From: Paenibacillus xylanexedens
GTDB taxonomy: Bacteria > Bacillota > Bacilli > Paenibacillales > Paenibacillaceae
Direction of reading: 5' to 3'
NCBI RefSeq assembly: GCF_007676705.1
Contig: NZ_VEBF01000001.1
Span: 2,163,574-2,227,573, forward strand
DNA: 64,000 bases
Positions 49,575 through 58,766 of this stretch are shown here, piece after piece (position 1 is the stretch's first letter; every line of letters begins with the position of its first letter). Both the position numbers and the translations under genes were made by a program. Under the pieces are notes generated by a model. The model ran no database searches. It was not told the origin of the DNA and saw only the letters and a list, made by a program, of their open reading frames with translations.

Positions 49575-52409
49575 TTATTCTAGAGGTTCCAATTCATCTT
49601 CGTTAATTTCATCCGATGGTTGAAGTAAAGTCAGTGGGTCAACATTGGTAAATTCATTTACTGTTTCATAAGTAACCACGCCCTCTTCAGAAACGATCAT
49701 TCTGAGAACGACCCAGTATATTTCATTACCACTGGCATCTGCTACAGTATACGTTGCACTTGGAGTAGCTACAGCACCATGGAAAACATCAATTTTTGCA
49801 CCAGATTTCTTGATTGTGCTTGATCCAGAAAAATGATGAACATAGAATGTATACGTTCCAGGAAGTAAGTGACGAATGGTTGTCGTTTCAGGTCCATAAG
49901 AAGTTACATCATCCAAGTCCAAATCGACCATAAGTTCGCCATTATTATAATATTGTTTATCAGAGTAGAACGTATGGAACATTCCCTCATCACCTGCAGG
50001 TCCTACGAGGTGTGAATCCAGATCCACTGGGTCTTTACCCCAAGTTAGTACGAAGCGAGTTTCATCTTGTGTAGGTATTTCTATAGCAGTTTGATTCTCA
50101 CGCTTATTTTCCACATTTACTGCTGAGACACCAATGAGATAAGTTGTAATATATTTTGTATCTCCACCTCCAAGTTCACCTGTGTAGATGCCTGGGGGAA
50201 GATTAATATAATAGTCTCCATAAGTATCCGTTGTTACAGATCCAACGATTTCACCTATTTTGTTATCCAAGCCTTTTCTAAACGAAATACTTAAATCTGC
50301 AACCGGTGCTCCAGCTACATCCTTGATGTGCCCACCGAATCCTGTAAGTTTGATTGCACCACTTTGGCTTCCTGCAAAATGTGTTTTATTAACATCTGAC
50401 TCCACAGTGATGTACAATGTAGTTCCATAGCTATCAATAGCATCAAAAGTAAATTCGCCATTGCGGTACTCCAAGTTATTCAATTGTTGTTCTGCCCCAT
50501 CAAAATAGGCACGAACTATGAAATCATTTGCAGTCAGTTCAGAAACATCAAAACCCTCAGAAAAATTCAACTTTGCACTTCCATTTGTAACTTGAATCCC
50601 TTTGAGTGTCGGATAGACTGTTCCTTCGTTATAGACTGCAACGGTTACTGGAACATTGATTTCGAAGTTTCCGTATTTGGCTTTTACCACTGTCGTACCG
50701 TTGCTTTTAGCTTGAATCTTTCCTGAGTCAACAATGGCAATGGCGCTATTCTCAACATCCCATTTTGCAAAGGAAGTGATATCTTTCTTCGCTGGGGAAG
50801 CGATCCCCGTGAATACGATCTGACGGGTCGAATCAATTGCCGACAACTCTGTTACTTGAGGAGCGTAAACTACACTAGTAACTGTAGGATCTGCCTCAAT
50901 AGTTGGGAGTTGACTAAGTTGACTGAAATCGATGCCTTCTGCATTGACCAGAGCCGAGGATAACGTTCCAGCTCCAGAAAATTGTACAATTGCATTTAGT
51001 ATGGCCCGATTCACTACAGCACCATGGTTAATTTTAAACACGGTGTTCAATGCATCTTGGAACACTTCGAGATTACCAATGGTGGAGTTATCTCCAAATT
51101 CCACTGAAACTTGCTCTGCATGAACCATTACAGAGTCGAAGCTTCCACTAAGTACTACCGAAGCATTATGAGGAATCGACTCTGCTATTTCAATCGGTCC
51201 GACATCACCCGTGGAGACATTCTGTACGATCGCACCAGATCTAATTTCAATCTGTTGGACATCACTTCCACCTTCAAGGACCAAACGAATACTACCATCC
51301 GCTTTGTCAACAATCACTGTTGCAAGAACTGAGTTCACTGCATGAATACTATTTGGTCCTCCGCCTTGAATCTCAGTAGTTCCCGTAACACTAACATTAT
51401 CAAGAGTCACGTCACCGTTTCCTACGGACTCAAGTATCTTCAGCTTACCATTTACTTTGGTATTTTTTAGAACGACACCTTGAGAACTAATGGTTACATC
51501 TCCAGTTATATTACCAAGAGTATATGTACCTGGAGATGTGAGATTATTACTAGGAGCTTGTTCCCCACCTCCGTTATTTCCACCATTGTTACTACCGTTC
51601 CCTTTATCTCCAGAGGTACTACCGCTATTTCCCTTACTGGTACCTTCAGAAGGTTTTGTTGTTTCCGGTTTTGCTTCAGTAGGATCTTCGGTATCAACCT
51701 CTGTCTTGACAGGAATCATGTAACTATCGTATGTAGACTTATTATTTACAAACTCATATGCAAGTCTCGCTAGTGCCTGTCGATCTGCTATGCCTGATGG
51801 ATTAAATTTTACTGTTCCATCGTTTTGAACTGACCCCTTGATAAAACCAGATTGATAGGCAAGAGACACGGATTCTTTCGCCCAGTTAGATACTTGATCC
51901 AAATCTGAGAGTTGAGGTTTGGAAGTTTGACTCGTTATTTCTTGATGTTCCCAACCAAAGGCTCTAACAAAAAATACAGCTAACTCTTCTCTTGTCACAT
52001 TTTTGTTAGGTGAAAATTTATCTTTGGAAGTACCTTGAGCAATGCCAGATTTGACAAGTGCGCCTACATATCCGGCATACCATTGGTCTGCCTTTACATC
52101 TTTGAATTGACTTGCTTCGACATTATCAGGCTTTAAATTAAGCGCACCGACCATAATCTTTGCCAATTGAGCTCGTGTTACCGAATCGGAAGGTTTAAAT
52201 GTCCCATCTGAAAATCCTGTGAGTATTCCTTGTTCCACTAATTTGGAGATTTCGGTTTTGGCATACGAATTATCAATATCGGTAAAAGAAGTTTTAGATG
52301 TAGCCAATTCTGCCGATACAGATAAATTGATAGATAACATAGAGACAATCAGCGACGTAGAAAGCATTAACGATAGCTTGTGATTAAACTTTTTCCATTT
52401 TGAATTCAA
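49575..52409 (-). CDS. Large SLH-domain cell-surface protein with carboxypeptidase-regulatory-like and DUF2135-like ends
   Basis: A 944-residue surface protein. TTG 52409 follows GAGGAGTG at about 11 nt. Signal peptide (about 1-33), then three SLH repeats (about 38-215; SFTDIDNSYAKTEISKLVEQ, GFSDGTFKPSDSVTRAQLAK, FKDVKADQWYAGYVGALVKS), which hold proteins to the cell-wall polymer. A low-complexity Gly/Asn/Ser linker (about 240-285) is followed by a beta-rich region with a repetitive beta-solenoid look, a BIG-like domain, a carboxypeptidase-regulatory-like domain (GEIVGSVTTDTYGDYYINLP) and a DUF2135/YfaP-like domain (FVLTWGKDPVDLDSHLVGPA). Clearly more AT-rich than its neighbours. No enzymatic motif seen; probably structural or adhesive. 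Confidence 0.8.
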   Translation of the reverse strand: MNSKWKKFNHKLSLMLSTSLIVSMLSINLSVSAELATSKTSFTDIDNSYAKTEISKLVEQGILTGFSDGTFKPSDSVTRAQLAKIMVGALNLKPDNVEASQFKDVKADQWYAGYVGALVKSGIAQGTSKDKFSPNKNVTREELAVFFVRAFGWEHQEITSQTSKPQLSDLDQVSNWAKESVSLAYQSGFIKGSVQNDGTVKFNPSGIADRQALARLAYEFVNNKSTYDSYMIPVKTEVDTEDPTEAKPETTKPSEGTSKGNSGSTSGDKGNGSNNGGNNGGGEQAPSNNLTSPGTYTLGNITGDVTISSQGVVLKNTKVNGKLKILESVGNGDVTLDNVSVTGTTEIQGGGPNSIHAVNSVLATVIVDKADGSIRLVLEGGSDVQQIEIRSGAIVQNVSTGDVGPIEIAESIPHNASVVLSGSFDSVMVHAEQVSVEFGDNSTIGNLEVFQDALNTVFKINHGAVVNRAILNAIVQFSGAGTLSSALVNAEGIDFSQLSQLPTIEADPTVTSVVYAPQVTELSAIDSTRQIVFTGIASPAKKDITSFAKWDVENSAIAIVDSGKIQAKSNGTTVVKAKYGNFEINVPVTVAVYNEGTVYPTLKGIQVTNGSAKLNFSEGFDVSELTANDFIVRAYFDGAEQQLNNLEYRNGEFTFDAIDSYGTTLYITVESDVNKTHFAGSQSGAIKLTGFGGHIKDVAGAPVADLSISFRKGLDNKIGEIVGSVTTDTYGDYYINLPPGIYTGELGGGDTKYITTYLIGVSAVNVENKRENQTAIEIPTQDETRFVLTWGKDPVDLDSHLVGPAGDEGMFHTFYSDKQYYNNGELMVDLDLDDVTSYGPETTTIRHLLPGTYTFYVHHFSGSSTIKKSGAKIDVFHGAVATPSATYTVADASGNEIYWVVLRMIVSEEGVVTYETVNEFTNVDPLTLLQPSDEINEDELEPLE

Positions 52410-52613
52410 AACTAAAACACACTCCTCAGTAGGCTTCTGGTAGGTAAATTTACTAATTTATGAATCTTAAGAACTAACACACCTCCTAATCAATAGGATA
52501 ATAATACCATGCAAATTCATAAAAACAAGATTAATAAACTATGATTTTACAAAAAAGTTGTTATCCTGAATTGATTTCAATTCTTATTATCTAAGTAATT
52601 TCGCAATAAAGAC
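52410..52613. other. AT-rich gap upstream of the SLH gene
   Basis: About 200 bp with very low GC, probably holding the SLH gene promoter on the minus strand. No gene and no well-conserved element seen. Confidence 0.4.
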
Positions 52614-52656
52614 AAAACGAACCTACCGAAACAAATATTTTCGGTAGGTTCGTTTT
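52614..52656. terminator. Perfect bidirectional terminator downstream of the radical SAM/SPASM gene
   Basis: The 18-nt arms 52614-52631 and 52639-52656 (core CGAACCTACCGAAA / TTTCGGTAGGTTCG) pair perfectly around a 7-nt loop. A and T runs on both flanks make it a good terminator for the minus strand, just after the stop at 52675. Confidence 0.9.
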
Positions 52657-52674
52657 TAAGTAAATTTATATATT

Positions 52675-53550
52675 CTAGGCTCCAAACCGCTGACGGTAAC
52701 CGCACTTCCGGCACAACTCTTCCACAGCTTCCCGCTTGGAAAAACCATACACCAGATTGCTCGCTCGCTCACCCTCAATAATCTCCGAGAATGACTTCTC
52801 GTGCACATTACCGAGGTTAATGACACCCTCACCATCAAGACAGCATGGAACCACCGTTCCATCGACAAGTACAGCCGCCTGACCCCGTAGTGCATGGCAA
52901 AAGCCTTTTCCGTCATCTTCCGGTGCATCCAGACTCGGCCACTGGAATTCATGATCCTGGTTCAGGTATACATTCGGGGCAATTTTGACCCCGCTGCCTG
53001 GAACCACTTTTTCCTCAATGCGGAAGTCCAGATTGAACTCACGTTCCAGCACTTCAAGGGTCTCCCGATTTCGATTCATCTGAGCATTCGTGAAGTTATC
53101 CTGCGTCAGATTCCACAGCCGGAATGAGATGATGACATTGTGCTTCACCGCTTCGTGTACAAAAGACAGAATGTTGCTCAGGTATCCGTCACGGTCAGTT
53201 GAACCTTCATGCCCGTCGAAGCTGTGCAGGGAGAAGTTCATCTGCCGCAGCGCCGGTTTGCCAAGCAATTTATGCTGAGTCTTGGGCAGCAGCGTACCAT
53301 TCGTTGTAATGTTCACCTTGAGTCCCTTCTCATGTGCGGAATCAAGCAGCAGATCTATTTTGGGATGCAACAAGGGTTCACCTTTGACATGTAAATAAAT
53401 ATGGTTGGTATGTGGTTTAACTTGATCCAGTATATTGTTGAAGACTTCAGGGTCAATGAATCCTTTGGCACGCTGCGTCTGCGGACAGAAACTGCATGCC
53501 AGATTGCAGATACTTGTGATCTCAATATATACTTTTTTGAACGTTTTCAA
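52675..53550 (-). CDS. Radical SAM/SPASM-type protein
   Basis: A protein of 291 residues from TTG 53550, starting MKTFKKVYIEITSICNLACS; the open frame goes on upstream to a TTG at 53685 (336 residues) without an RBS. The radical SAM cysteines are C15, C19 and C22 in CNLACSFC. Further motifs are HVKGEPLLHPKIDLLL and VNITTNGTLLP. The C-terminal region has FCHALRGQAAVLVDGTVVPC-C and LCRKCG, giving cysteines for at least one auxiliary [4Fe-4S] cluster, as in SPASM proteins that modify peptides or proteins. No peptide gene is seen beside it. Monocistronic. Substrate unknown. Confidence 0.78.
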   Translation of the reverse strand: MKTFKKVYIEITSICNLACSFCPQTQRAKGFIDPEVFNNILDQVKPHTNHIYLHVKGEPLLHPKIDLLLDSAHEKGLKVNITTNGTLLPKTQHKLLGKPALRQMNFSLHSFDGHEGSTDRDGYLSNILSFVHEAVKHNVIISFRLWNLTQDNFTNAQMNRNRETLEVLEREFNLDFRIEEKVVPGSGVKIAPNVYLNQDHEFQWPSLDAPEDDGKGFCHALRGQAAVLVDGTVVPCCLDGEGVINLGNVHEKSFSEIIEGERASNLVYGFSKREAVEELCRKCGYRQRFGA

Positions 53551-53778
53551 CTCGGGTCCCCATTCTGCTTCGGAGGGAGCAATCCCACCTGCATTTGTGA
53601 TCCGGCCAATATGCGCCATCCCTATTATATCGGGTTCGTGAGCCGAGGTAAATTGTTCGGTTGTTCGAAGCACAACAAGGGGCAAGAGAAAGTCATTCCA
53701 ACTGAAATTTGTATGATTACAACCTCACTCTCAGATCTGACTCCAAGTTCACCTCAAGAATTCCATCATGCTGCCTCT

Positions 53779-53807
53779 TTACAGTTCATGTTCAAGTGAT
53801 ATATGCT
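53779..53807 (+). promoter_or_regulatory. Possible promoter of the thi operon
   Basis: TTACAG (53779-53784), 17 bp, TATGCT (53802-53807), 30 bp before the riboswitch. A modest match. Confidence 0.35.
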
Positions 53808-53835
53808 GAACACACAACTGCATATCTTGTACATT

Positions 53836-53923
53836 TGCACTAGGGGAGCCCTGCGGCTGAGACGAATATGACTATTCGGACCCTTTGAACCTGATCTGGA
53901 TCATACCAGCGGAGGGAAGTGGA
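53836..53923 (+). ncRNA. TPP riboswitch aptamer upstream of the thi operon
   Basis: The sequence shows all thiamine-box parts in order: AGGGGAGCC, GCGGCTGAGA, then a variable stem ATATGACTAT, GGACCC, TTGAACCTGATCTGGATCAT and ACCAGCGGAGGGAAG. It is followed after 65 nt by a strong terminator (53989-54026). High TPP should therefore stop transcription of the import and salvage genes thiZ, thiX, thiY, thiM, thiD and thiE. Confidence 0.95.
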
Positions 53924-53988
53924 GCGGCCTTTTAGTAAGCGGAATTTTATCATGTATATGTGAAGATAAATTGCGGATCTAACTTACA

Positions 53989-54026
53989 GACCCACTCATT
54001 TCTCCGGAAATGGGTGGGTCTTTTTT
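53989..54026 (+). terminator. Riboswitch-controlled terminator of the thi operon
   Basis: GACCCAC-T-CATTTC (53989-54002) pairs with GAAATG-G-GTGGGTC (54007-54020), followed by TTTTTT. It is the expression platform of the TPP riboswitch. Confidence 0.88.
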
Positions 54027-54095
54027 GTTTCTTTTTGCAGAGTATAAGATGCCGTTGTTATTCCAGCAGTCTGACATCAAGGGGGTGAGGATCAG

Positions 54096-54860
54096 ATGAA
54101 CAACCATGTAACCATTCACAACGTAAGCTTCGCTTTTCCCGAAAAAAAGGATTCCCCCGTGCTTGCCAATGTGTCGCTTCAGGTTCAACAAGGAGAATTT
54201 GTCTCGCTCATCGGCTCCAGCGGATCAGGCAAAAGCACGCTTTTCAAGCTGCTCGCAGGCTTACTTGAACCTACCGTCGGCACCATCGACATTGCCGATG
54301 TACCGCAAGGACAACGGCTCGGACGAGTCGCTTATATGCCGCAGAAAGATCTGCTGTTATCCTGGCGTACCGTCATGGAGAACTGCATGCTGCCTGCCGA
54401 GCTGGCACCAGGCCGACAGGACATGGACAAACTACGAGCCGATATCATGGCAGGATTAGCAAAATTCGGCCTGTCGGGTTATGAACAGGCCTATCCAGAT
54501 GAATTGTCCGGCGGCATGCGGCAGCGGGTGGCACTGCTTCGTACCTTGCTTACAGGCGGGCAGCTCATGTTGCTGGATGAACCCTTCGGTGCACTCGACG
54601 CCTTAACCAAACGAGAAATGCATCGCTGGTTGTTGGAGCTGTGGGAGGACTTTGGCCAAACCGTCTTATTTATTACACATGACATTGAAGAAGCCCTGCT
54701 GTTAAGTGACCGCATCATTCTGTTACCTCCAGGGGGGCAAGATCAGCAGCTGCAGGAAATGACGGTTCCTTTGCCACGTCCAAGGCATTCGGACCTGATC
54801 TACGAACCGGCTCTCGTGCAGATGAGGCAACAACTGGAGGAACAATTGCATGCAAAATGA
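54096..54860 (+). CDS. thiZ: ABC ATPase for thiamine-pyrimidine import (ThiZ-like)
   Basis: A 254-residue ATPase of the nitrate/taurine/pyrimidine branch. Walker A GSSGSGKSTLFKLLAG (about 38), signature YPDELSGGMRQRVALLRTLL, Walker B LMLLDEPFGALDALT, switch His in LFITHDIEEALLL. ATG 54096 has GGGGGTGAGG upstream. First gene of the TPP-riboswitch operon, overlapping thiX by 11 bp. With ThiX and ThiY it imports formylaminopyrimidine or a related HMP precursor made from broken-down thiamine. Substrate from context and riboswitch. Confidence 0.85.
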   Translation: MNNHVTIHNVSFAFPEKKDSPVLANVSLQVQQGEFVSLIGSSGSGKSTLFKLLAGLLEPTVGTIDIADVPQGQRLGRVAYMPQKDLLLSWRTVMENCMLPAELAPGRQDMDKLRADIMAGLAKFGLSGYEQAYPDELSGGMRQRVALLRTLLTGGQLMLLDEPFGALDALTKREMHRWLLELWEDFGQTVLFITHDIEEALLLSDRIILLPPGGQDQQLQEMTVPLPRPRHSDLIYEPALVQMRQQLEEQLHAK

Positions 54861-55653
54861 TAGAGCTGAGGTTAGCGTCTGGACGTGGTGTTCGAAGTGG
54901 CTTTCCCAATATGGTTTGTTCATTCTGCTCATGCTCTTATTACTGGCGATCTGGGAAACGATTGTACGTATGGGATGGGTGCCATCCTTCATCATTCCCG
55001 CACCCACAGCCATCGCAGGCTCACTGGTTGAGCATCGTCGTCTGCTGCTGACCATACATCTGCCTGCTACCTTTATGGAGGTTGCTGTTGGTTTTGGCTT
55101 GTCCATAGTGACCGGAATTATGCTGGCGACAGGCATGCATATGAACCGATCGATTGAAAAGGCCTTATATCCCTTCATCGTGATTAGTCAGACCATACCG
55201 CTGATTGCCTTGTCCCCCGTATTCATCCTGTGGTTCGGCTACACGCTGTGGAGTAAAGTCGCCGTGGTCTTCCTGATCGCGTTCTTCCCCATCGTGGTCA
55301 GTACCTACGATGGACTCCGCCAAGGCGATCCGGAGCAGCGTGAACTGCTGCTCACCATGGGCGCTAGCAAATGGGATATTTTTCGAAAACTCCAGGTTCC
55401 GCTGGCACTCCCTTCTTTTTTCTCGGGGCTAAAGATGTCTGTGGTGTACTGTGTGGTTGGTGCAACGATAGGAGAATGGCTTGGTGGCAGTAAAGGGCTC
55501 GGCTACTTCAGCCGCCGCATGTCCAGCAACATGAATACGGATGCGATGTTCGCCGCTATTGTGCTGTTATCCCTGCTGGGAATCATTTTGTTTGCACTGA
55601 TTGCTTGGCTGGAGAAACGATTTAGCATACGGCGTCATGGAGAGAAAAAATAG
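54850..55653 (+). CDS. thiX: ABC permease for thiamine-pyrimidine import (ThiX-like)
   Basis: A 267-residue permease of the SsuC/TauC/ThiX type with six helices: MLLLLAIWETIVRMGWVPSF at the start, the conserved IPAPTAIAGSL, SQTIPLIALSPVFILWFGYT and the EAA-like loop LLTMGASKWDIFRKLQVPLA, plus ATIGEWLGGSKGLGYF. ATG 54850 overlaps the end of thiZ. An 11-bp tandem repeat follows the stop codon and separates the gene from thiY. Confidence 0.87.
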   Translation: MQNDRAEVSVWTWCSKWLSQYGLFILLMLLLLAIWETIVRMGWVPSFIIPAPTAIAGSLVEHRRLLLTIHLPATFMEVAVGFGLSIVTGIMLATGMHMNRSIEKALYPFIVISQTIPLIALSPVFILWFGYTLWSKVAVVFLIAFFPIVVSTYDGLRQGDPEQRELLLTMGASKWDIFRKLQVPLALPSFFSGLKMSVVYCVVGATIGEWLGGSKGLGYFSRRMSSNMNTDAMFAAIVLLSLLGIILFALIAWLEKRFSIRRHGEKK

Positions 55654-55659
55654 CTGGAT

Positions 55660-55691
55660 AGAAATTAGAGAGAAATTAGAGAGAAATTAGA
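55660..55691. repeat. 11-bp tandem repeat, about three copies
   Basis: GAAATTAGAGA starts at 55661, 55672 and 55683, giving an exact 11-bp period near the thiX stop. The intergenic stretch 55692-55834 shows nothing else of note. Confidence 0.8.
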
Positions 55692-55834
55692 TGTAAATAA
55701 GAGTTACGATTTTCAGAACATACCTTATGCACCATTTCAGCAGCAAACTTCAATCAGTACATTGTCACATGGTCCGTTAACATGCTGCTGTCCATTTTCT
55801 ACAAATCCAAACGATGAAATGAGGAACTTCATTT

Positions 55835-56908
55835 ATGAATAACAAAGGCATATACTCCCTGCTTCCTATCATGCTCATAAGCCTGTTGCTGATCGTTAGC
55901 GGATGTGGCACCACGGGTGCTAGCAAAAACAAGCCAACAACAGATTCGGCAACCCATGCACAGCAAACAGACTCGTCTGTAACAGAACCAGCATCAGTCG
56001 CCATAGATAAACTGTCCATCATGCTCGACTGGTACCCGAATGCAGTACATTCCTTCATCTACGTTGCTCAAGAAAAAGGATACTTTGCAGATCAAGGTCT
56101 CGATGTCGAAATTCAGATGCCTGCGGATACCAATGATTCACTCAAACTTGTTGCTGCCGGGAAAATTGATCTGGCTCTAAGCTACCAGCCCCAAATCTTG
56201 CTCGCGCGTGGTGAGAACATTCCTGTACGTTCCATTGCTGCTGTTGTTCGGCATCCGCTTGTGCATCTGTTGACCGAAGCCAATGGTAACGTGAATTCAC
56301 CCAAAGATCTTGAAGGAAAGACTGTCGGCTATTCCTCGATTCCCCTGTATGAAGCGATGGTGCGTACGATGATTAGCCACGATGGCGGCAACCCCGACAA
56401 CATGAATCTGGTCGACGTCGGGTTCGATCTGATTCCTTCGCTGGCTTCCGGACAGGCGGATGCGATAATGGGTGGTTTTATTAACCATGAACAATTGATT
56501 TTGGAGAAAGAAGGACATGCCATGAAATCGATTAACCCCGTCGATTATGGTGTGCCTGATTATTATGAATTGGTCCTGACCGCAAGTGAAGCTGGCATTG
56601 AATCGAAAAAGGACCAACTTACCCGGTTCGTCAAAGCGATTCAGGAGGGGCAGAAATATGTAACGGAACACCCAGAGGAAGCCTTGAATATTCTGCTTGC
56701 CCATGAGAATGAAACGTCTCCGCTGGACGCCGAGATCGAAACCAAAAGTCTGGCTATTTTACTGCCACTTATGAATGAAGAAGGTCAATCGTTTGGTCGG
56801 CAGGAAATGGAGTCGTGGGAGAATGTACGTGCATGGCTCGTTGAAAACGAATTGATTCCTGAATCAGTGAAAGCCGAGGATGCTTTTATTAATCTGCACG
56901 GAGAGTAA
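55835..56908 (+). CDS. thiY: ThiY-like substrate-binding lipoprotein (thiamine-pyrimidine)
   Basis: A 357-residue lipoprotein. Signal peptide MNNKGIYSLLPIMLISLLLI ... SGCG with lipobox VSGC, then a Ser/Thr-rich linker. The NMT1/THI5-like fold follows: LSIMLDWYPNAVHSFIYVAQ, GYFADQGLDVEIQMPADTND, KIDLALSYQPQILLARGENI, LVHLLTEANGNVNSPKDLEG, YSSIPLYEAMVRTM. Proteins of this type bind formylaminopyrimidine or HMP. ATG 55835 follows GAGGAA by 8 nt. It lies after thiX, with the repeat in between. Confidence 0.87.
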   Translation: MNNKGIYSLLPIMLISLLLIVSGCGTTGASKNKPTTDSATHAQQTDSSVTEPASVAIDKLSIMLDWYPNAVHSFIYVAQEKGYFADQGLDVEIQMPADTNDSLKLVAAGKIDLALSYQPQILLARGENIPVRSIAAVVRHPLVHLLTEANGNVNSPKDLEGKTVGYSSIPLYEAMVRTMISHDGGNPDNMNLVDVGFDLIPSLASGQADAIMGGFINHEQLILEKEGHAMKSINPVDYGVPDYYELVLTASEAGIESKKDQLTRFVKAIQEGQKYVTEHPEEALNILLAHENETSPLDAEIETKSLAILLPLMNEEGQSFGRQEMESWENVRAWLVENELIPESVKAEDAFINLHGE

Positions 56909-57140
56909 CTAAAGAAGAGCAAGGGGAATGAAAGCAAAGTTATATGCGCCATAACATGTCTGGAATAGAGCATGGAGCGAGTGCTAACGAATCTGAGGCG
57001 TCCTAATCAAGGATTTGAAGGATTTGAAGCGGTCTCAGAAATCTAATGAACATGAACCTGAGACACGCATATCCGAATAAACAGCCGTTTACAGCTTTTT
57101 GGTCAAAGGATTCAGGAACGCATACAAAACAAGGAGGAAA
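56909..57140. other. Gap between thiY and thiM
   Basis: A 236-bp stretch before the thiM start. No terminator, promoter or reading frame of quality is seen; the ORF that opens at 57046 is only an upstream extension of thiM without an RBS. The thi operon may continue through it. Confidence 0.35.
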
Positions 57141-57144
57141 TTAT

Positions 57145-57957
57145 ATGTCTTATTTGGAACGTGTTCGTACGCAAAACCCGTTGGTACACAATATCACTAA
57201 CCTTGTCGTGGCTCCCTTTACAGCCAATGGTCTGCTCGCACTTGGTGCGTCCCCTTTTATGGCCTATGCTCATGAGGAAGTTGCCGATGTCGCCAAGATG
57301 TCAGGATCCGTGGTACTTAACATTGGTACACTCGATGACAAAGTCGTTCAGGCGATCCGATTGGCTGGTCAATCAGCTAATGCACATCACGTGCCTGTTG
57401 TGCTTGATCCCGTCGGTGCAGGTGCAACCGCCTATCGTACAGAAACCGTTCAGATGCTCGTTCGTGAACTACGCCTCACAGTACTGCGCGGCAATGTGGC
57501 GGAAGTCGCTAATGTCATCGGTGAGAGCTGGAGTATCAAAGGTGTGGACGCAGGATCAGGTAAGGGTGACCGAATCGGCATTGCGGAGCAGGCAGCGCAT
57601 AAGCTCGGCTGTGTCGTGGTCATTACGGGGAAAGAAGATATCATTACCGATGGACAATCCACATTCCTCACGAGTAATGGACATGCCCTGCTCACTCAGG
57701 TCACGGGTGCTGGCTGTCTGCTAAGTTCAGTGATTGGCGCTTTTACAGCCATAGCGGAATCGGAAGCTGATCTTCTTGGCAGCGTTGTTGAAGCGCTCGC
57801 TTTTTATGGCGTAGCGGCTGAACTAGCGGCAGAGCACACGGCACATCAGGGGCCAGGCAGCTTCCAGATTGAGTTGTTGAATCAACTGGCACAAGTGACA
57901 CCTGAACTCTTGGCAGAGCACGCACAGATACGTCAGGTCCGTGGAGGTGCAGTATGA
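57145..57957 (+). CDS. thiM: Hydroxyethylthiazole kinase
   Basis: A 270-residue kinase. ATG 57145 follows AAGGAGG by 8 nt, so the upstream ATG at 57046 is not the start. Motifs: [20 protein letters not shown] at the start, [40 protein letters not shown] and [15 protein letters not shown]. Phosphorylates 4-methyl-5-(hydroxyethyl)thiazole for reuse in thiamine synthesis. It overlaps thiD by 4 bp. Confidence 0.95.
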   Translation: MSYLERVRTQNPLVHNITNLVVAPFTANGLLALGASPFMAYAHEEVADVAKMSGSVVLNIGTLDDKVVQAIRLAGQSANAHHVPVVLDPVGAGATAYRTETVQMLVRELRLTVLRGNVAEVANVIGESWSIKGVDAGSGKGDRIGIAEQAAHKLGCVVVITGKEDIITDGQSTFLTSNGHALLTQVTGAGCLLSSVIGAFTAIAESEADLLGSVVEALAFYGVAAELAAEHTAHQGPGSFQIELLNQLAQVTPELLAEHAQIRQVRGGAV

Positions 57958-58766
57958 ACATTGCTCAAGCGCTAACCATTGCAGGCTCTGATAACGGGGG
58001 CGGCGCAGGCATTCAGGCTGATCTGAAAACGTTCCAGGAGCTTGGGGTATACGGCATGACCGTTATCACGGCTATTGCTGCCCAAAATACAACAGGTGTA
58101 CAGGGCGTCTTTCCCATCCCTTATGATGGCATTGCCCAGCAATTGGACTCGACCGGGGAAGACTTTCAGCCAACTGCGGCGAAGACCGGCATGTTATATA
58201 GTGCTGAGATTATTCGGCTCGTCGCTGAAAAATGGCAACAATATCGTTGGTCTAATCTGGTCATTGACCCCGTGATGGTCGCCAAAGGTGGTGCTCCTCT
58301 CCTTCAGCAGGAAGCTGTACAGGCGCTGGTCACAGAGCTATTGCCCTATGCCCTGATCACAACACCCAATATTCCGGAAGCAGAACTGCTCACCGGGATG
58401 TCCATTACGAATCTGAGCGCCCGGGAAGAAGCCGCAAAGCAGATCGTGCAGATGGGCTCGACGTATGCTTTGCTCAAAGGTGGTCATGATGAAGGAAGTG
58501 GCATGATCGTGGATGTGCTCTACGATGGACAGTCTTTTCATTATCTGGAAAATGTTCGTGTGGTAACACGTCATACGCACGGAACAGGGTGTACGTACTC
58601 TGCTGCCATCACCGCAGAGTTAGCTAAGGGTTCATCGGTTCTGGCTGCCGTTACGACCGCGCGAGCCTTCATTCAGGCAGCCATCGAAGATGAGCTGGGG
58701 ATTGGGGCCGGACATGGGCCGACGAATCATTTTGCGTATCAGCGCAGACAGCGGGGTGAGCAGTGA
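57954..58766 (+). CDS. thiD: Hydroxymethylpyrimidine (phosphate) kinase
   Basis: A 270-residue PfkB-type kinase. [66 protein letters not shown] and [15 protein letters not shown] are its family motifs. ATG 57954 overlaps the thiM stop (ATGA) and has GGAGGTG upstream. It phosphorylates HMP twice, giving HMP pyrophosphate for ThiE. Both salvage kinases follow the pyrimidine importer, so the operon is a complete salvage route. Confidence 0.95.
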   Translation: MNIAQALTIAGSDNGGGAGIQADLKTFQELGVYGMTVITAIAAQNTTGVQGVFPIPYDGIAQQLDSTGEDFQPTAAKTGMLYSAEIIRLVAEKWQQYRWSNLVIDPVMVAKGGAPLLQQEAVQALVTELLPYALITTPNIPEAELLTGMSITNLSAREEAAKQIVQMGSTYALLKGGHDEGSGMIVDVLYDGQSFHYLENVRVVTRHTHGTGCTYSAAITAELAKGSSVLAAVTTARAFIQAAIEDELGIGAGHGPTNHFAYQRRQRGEQ

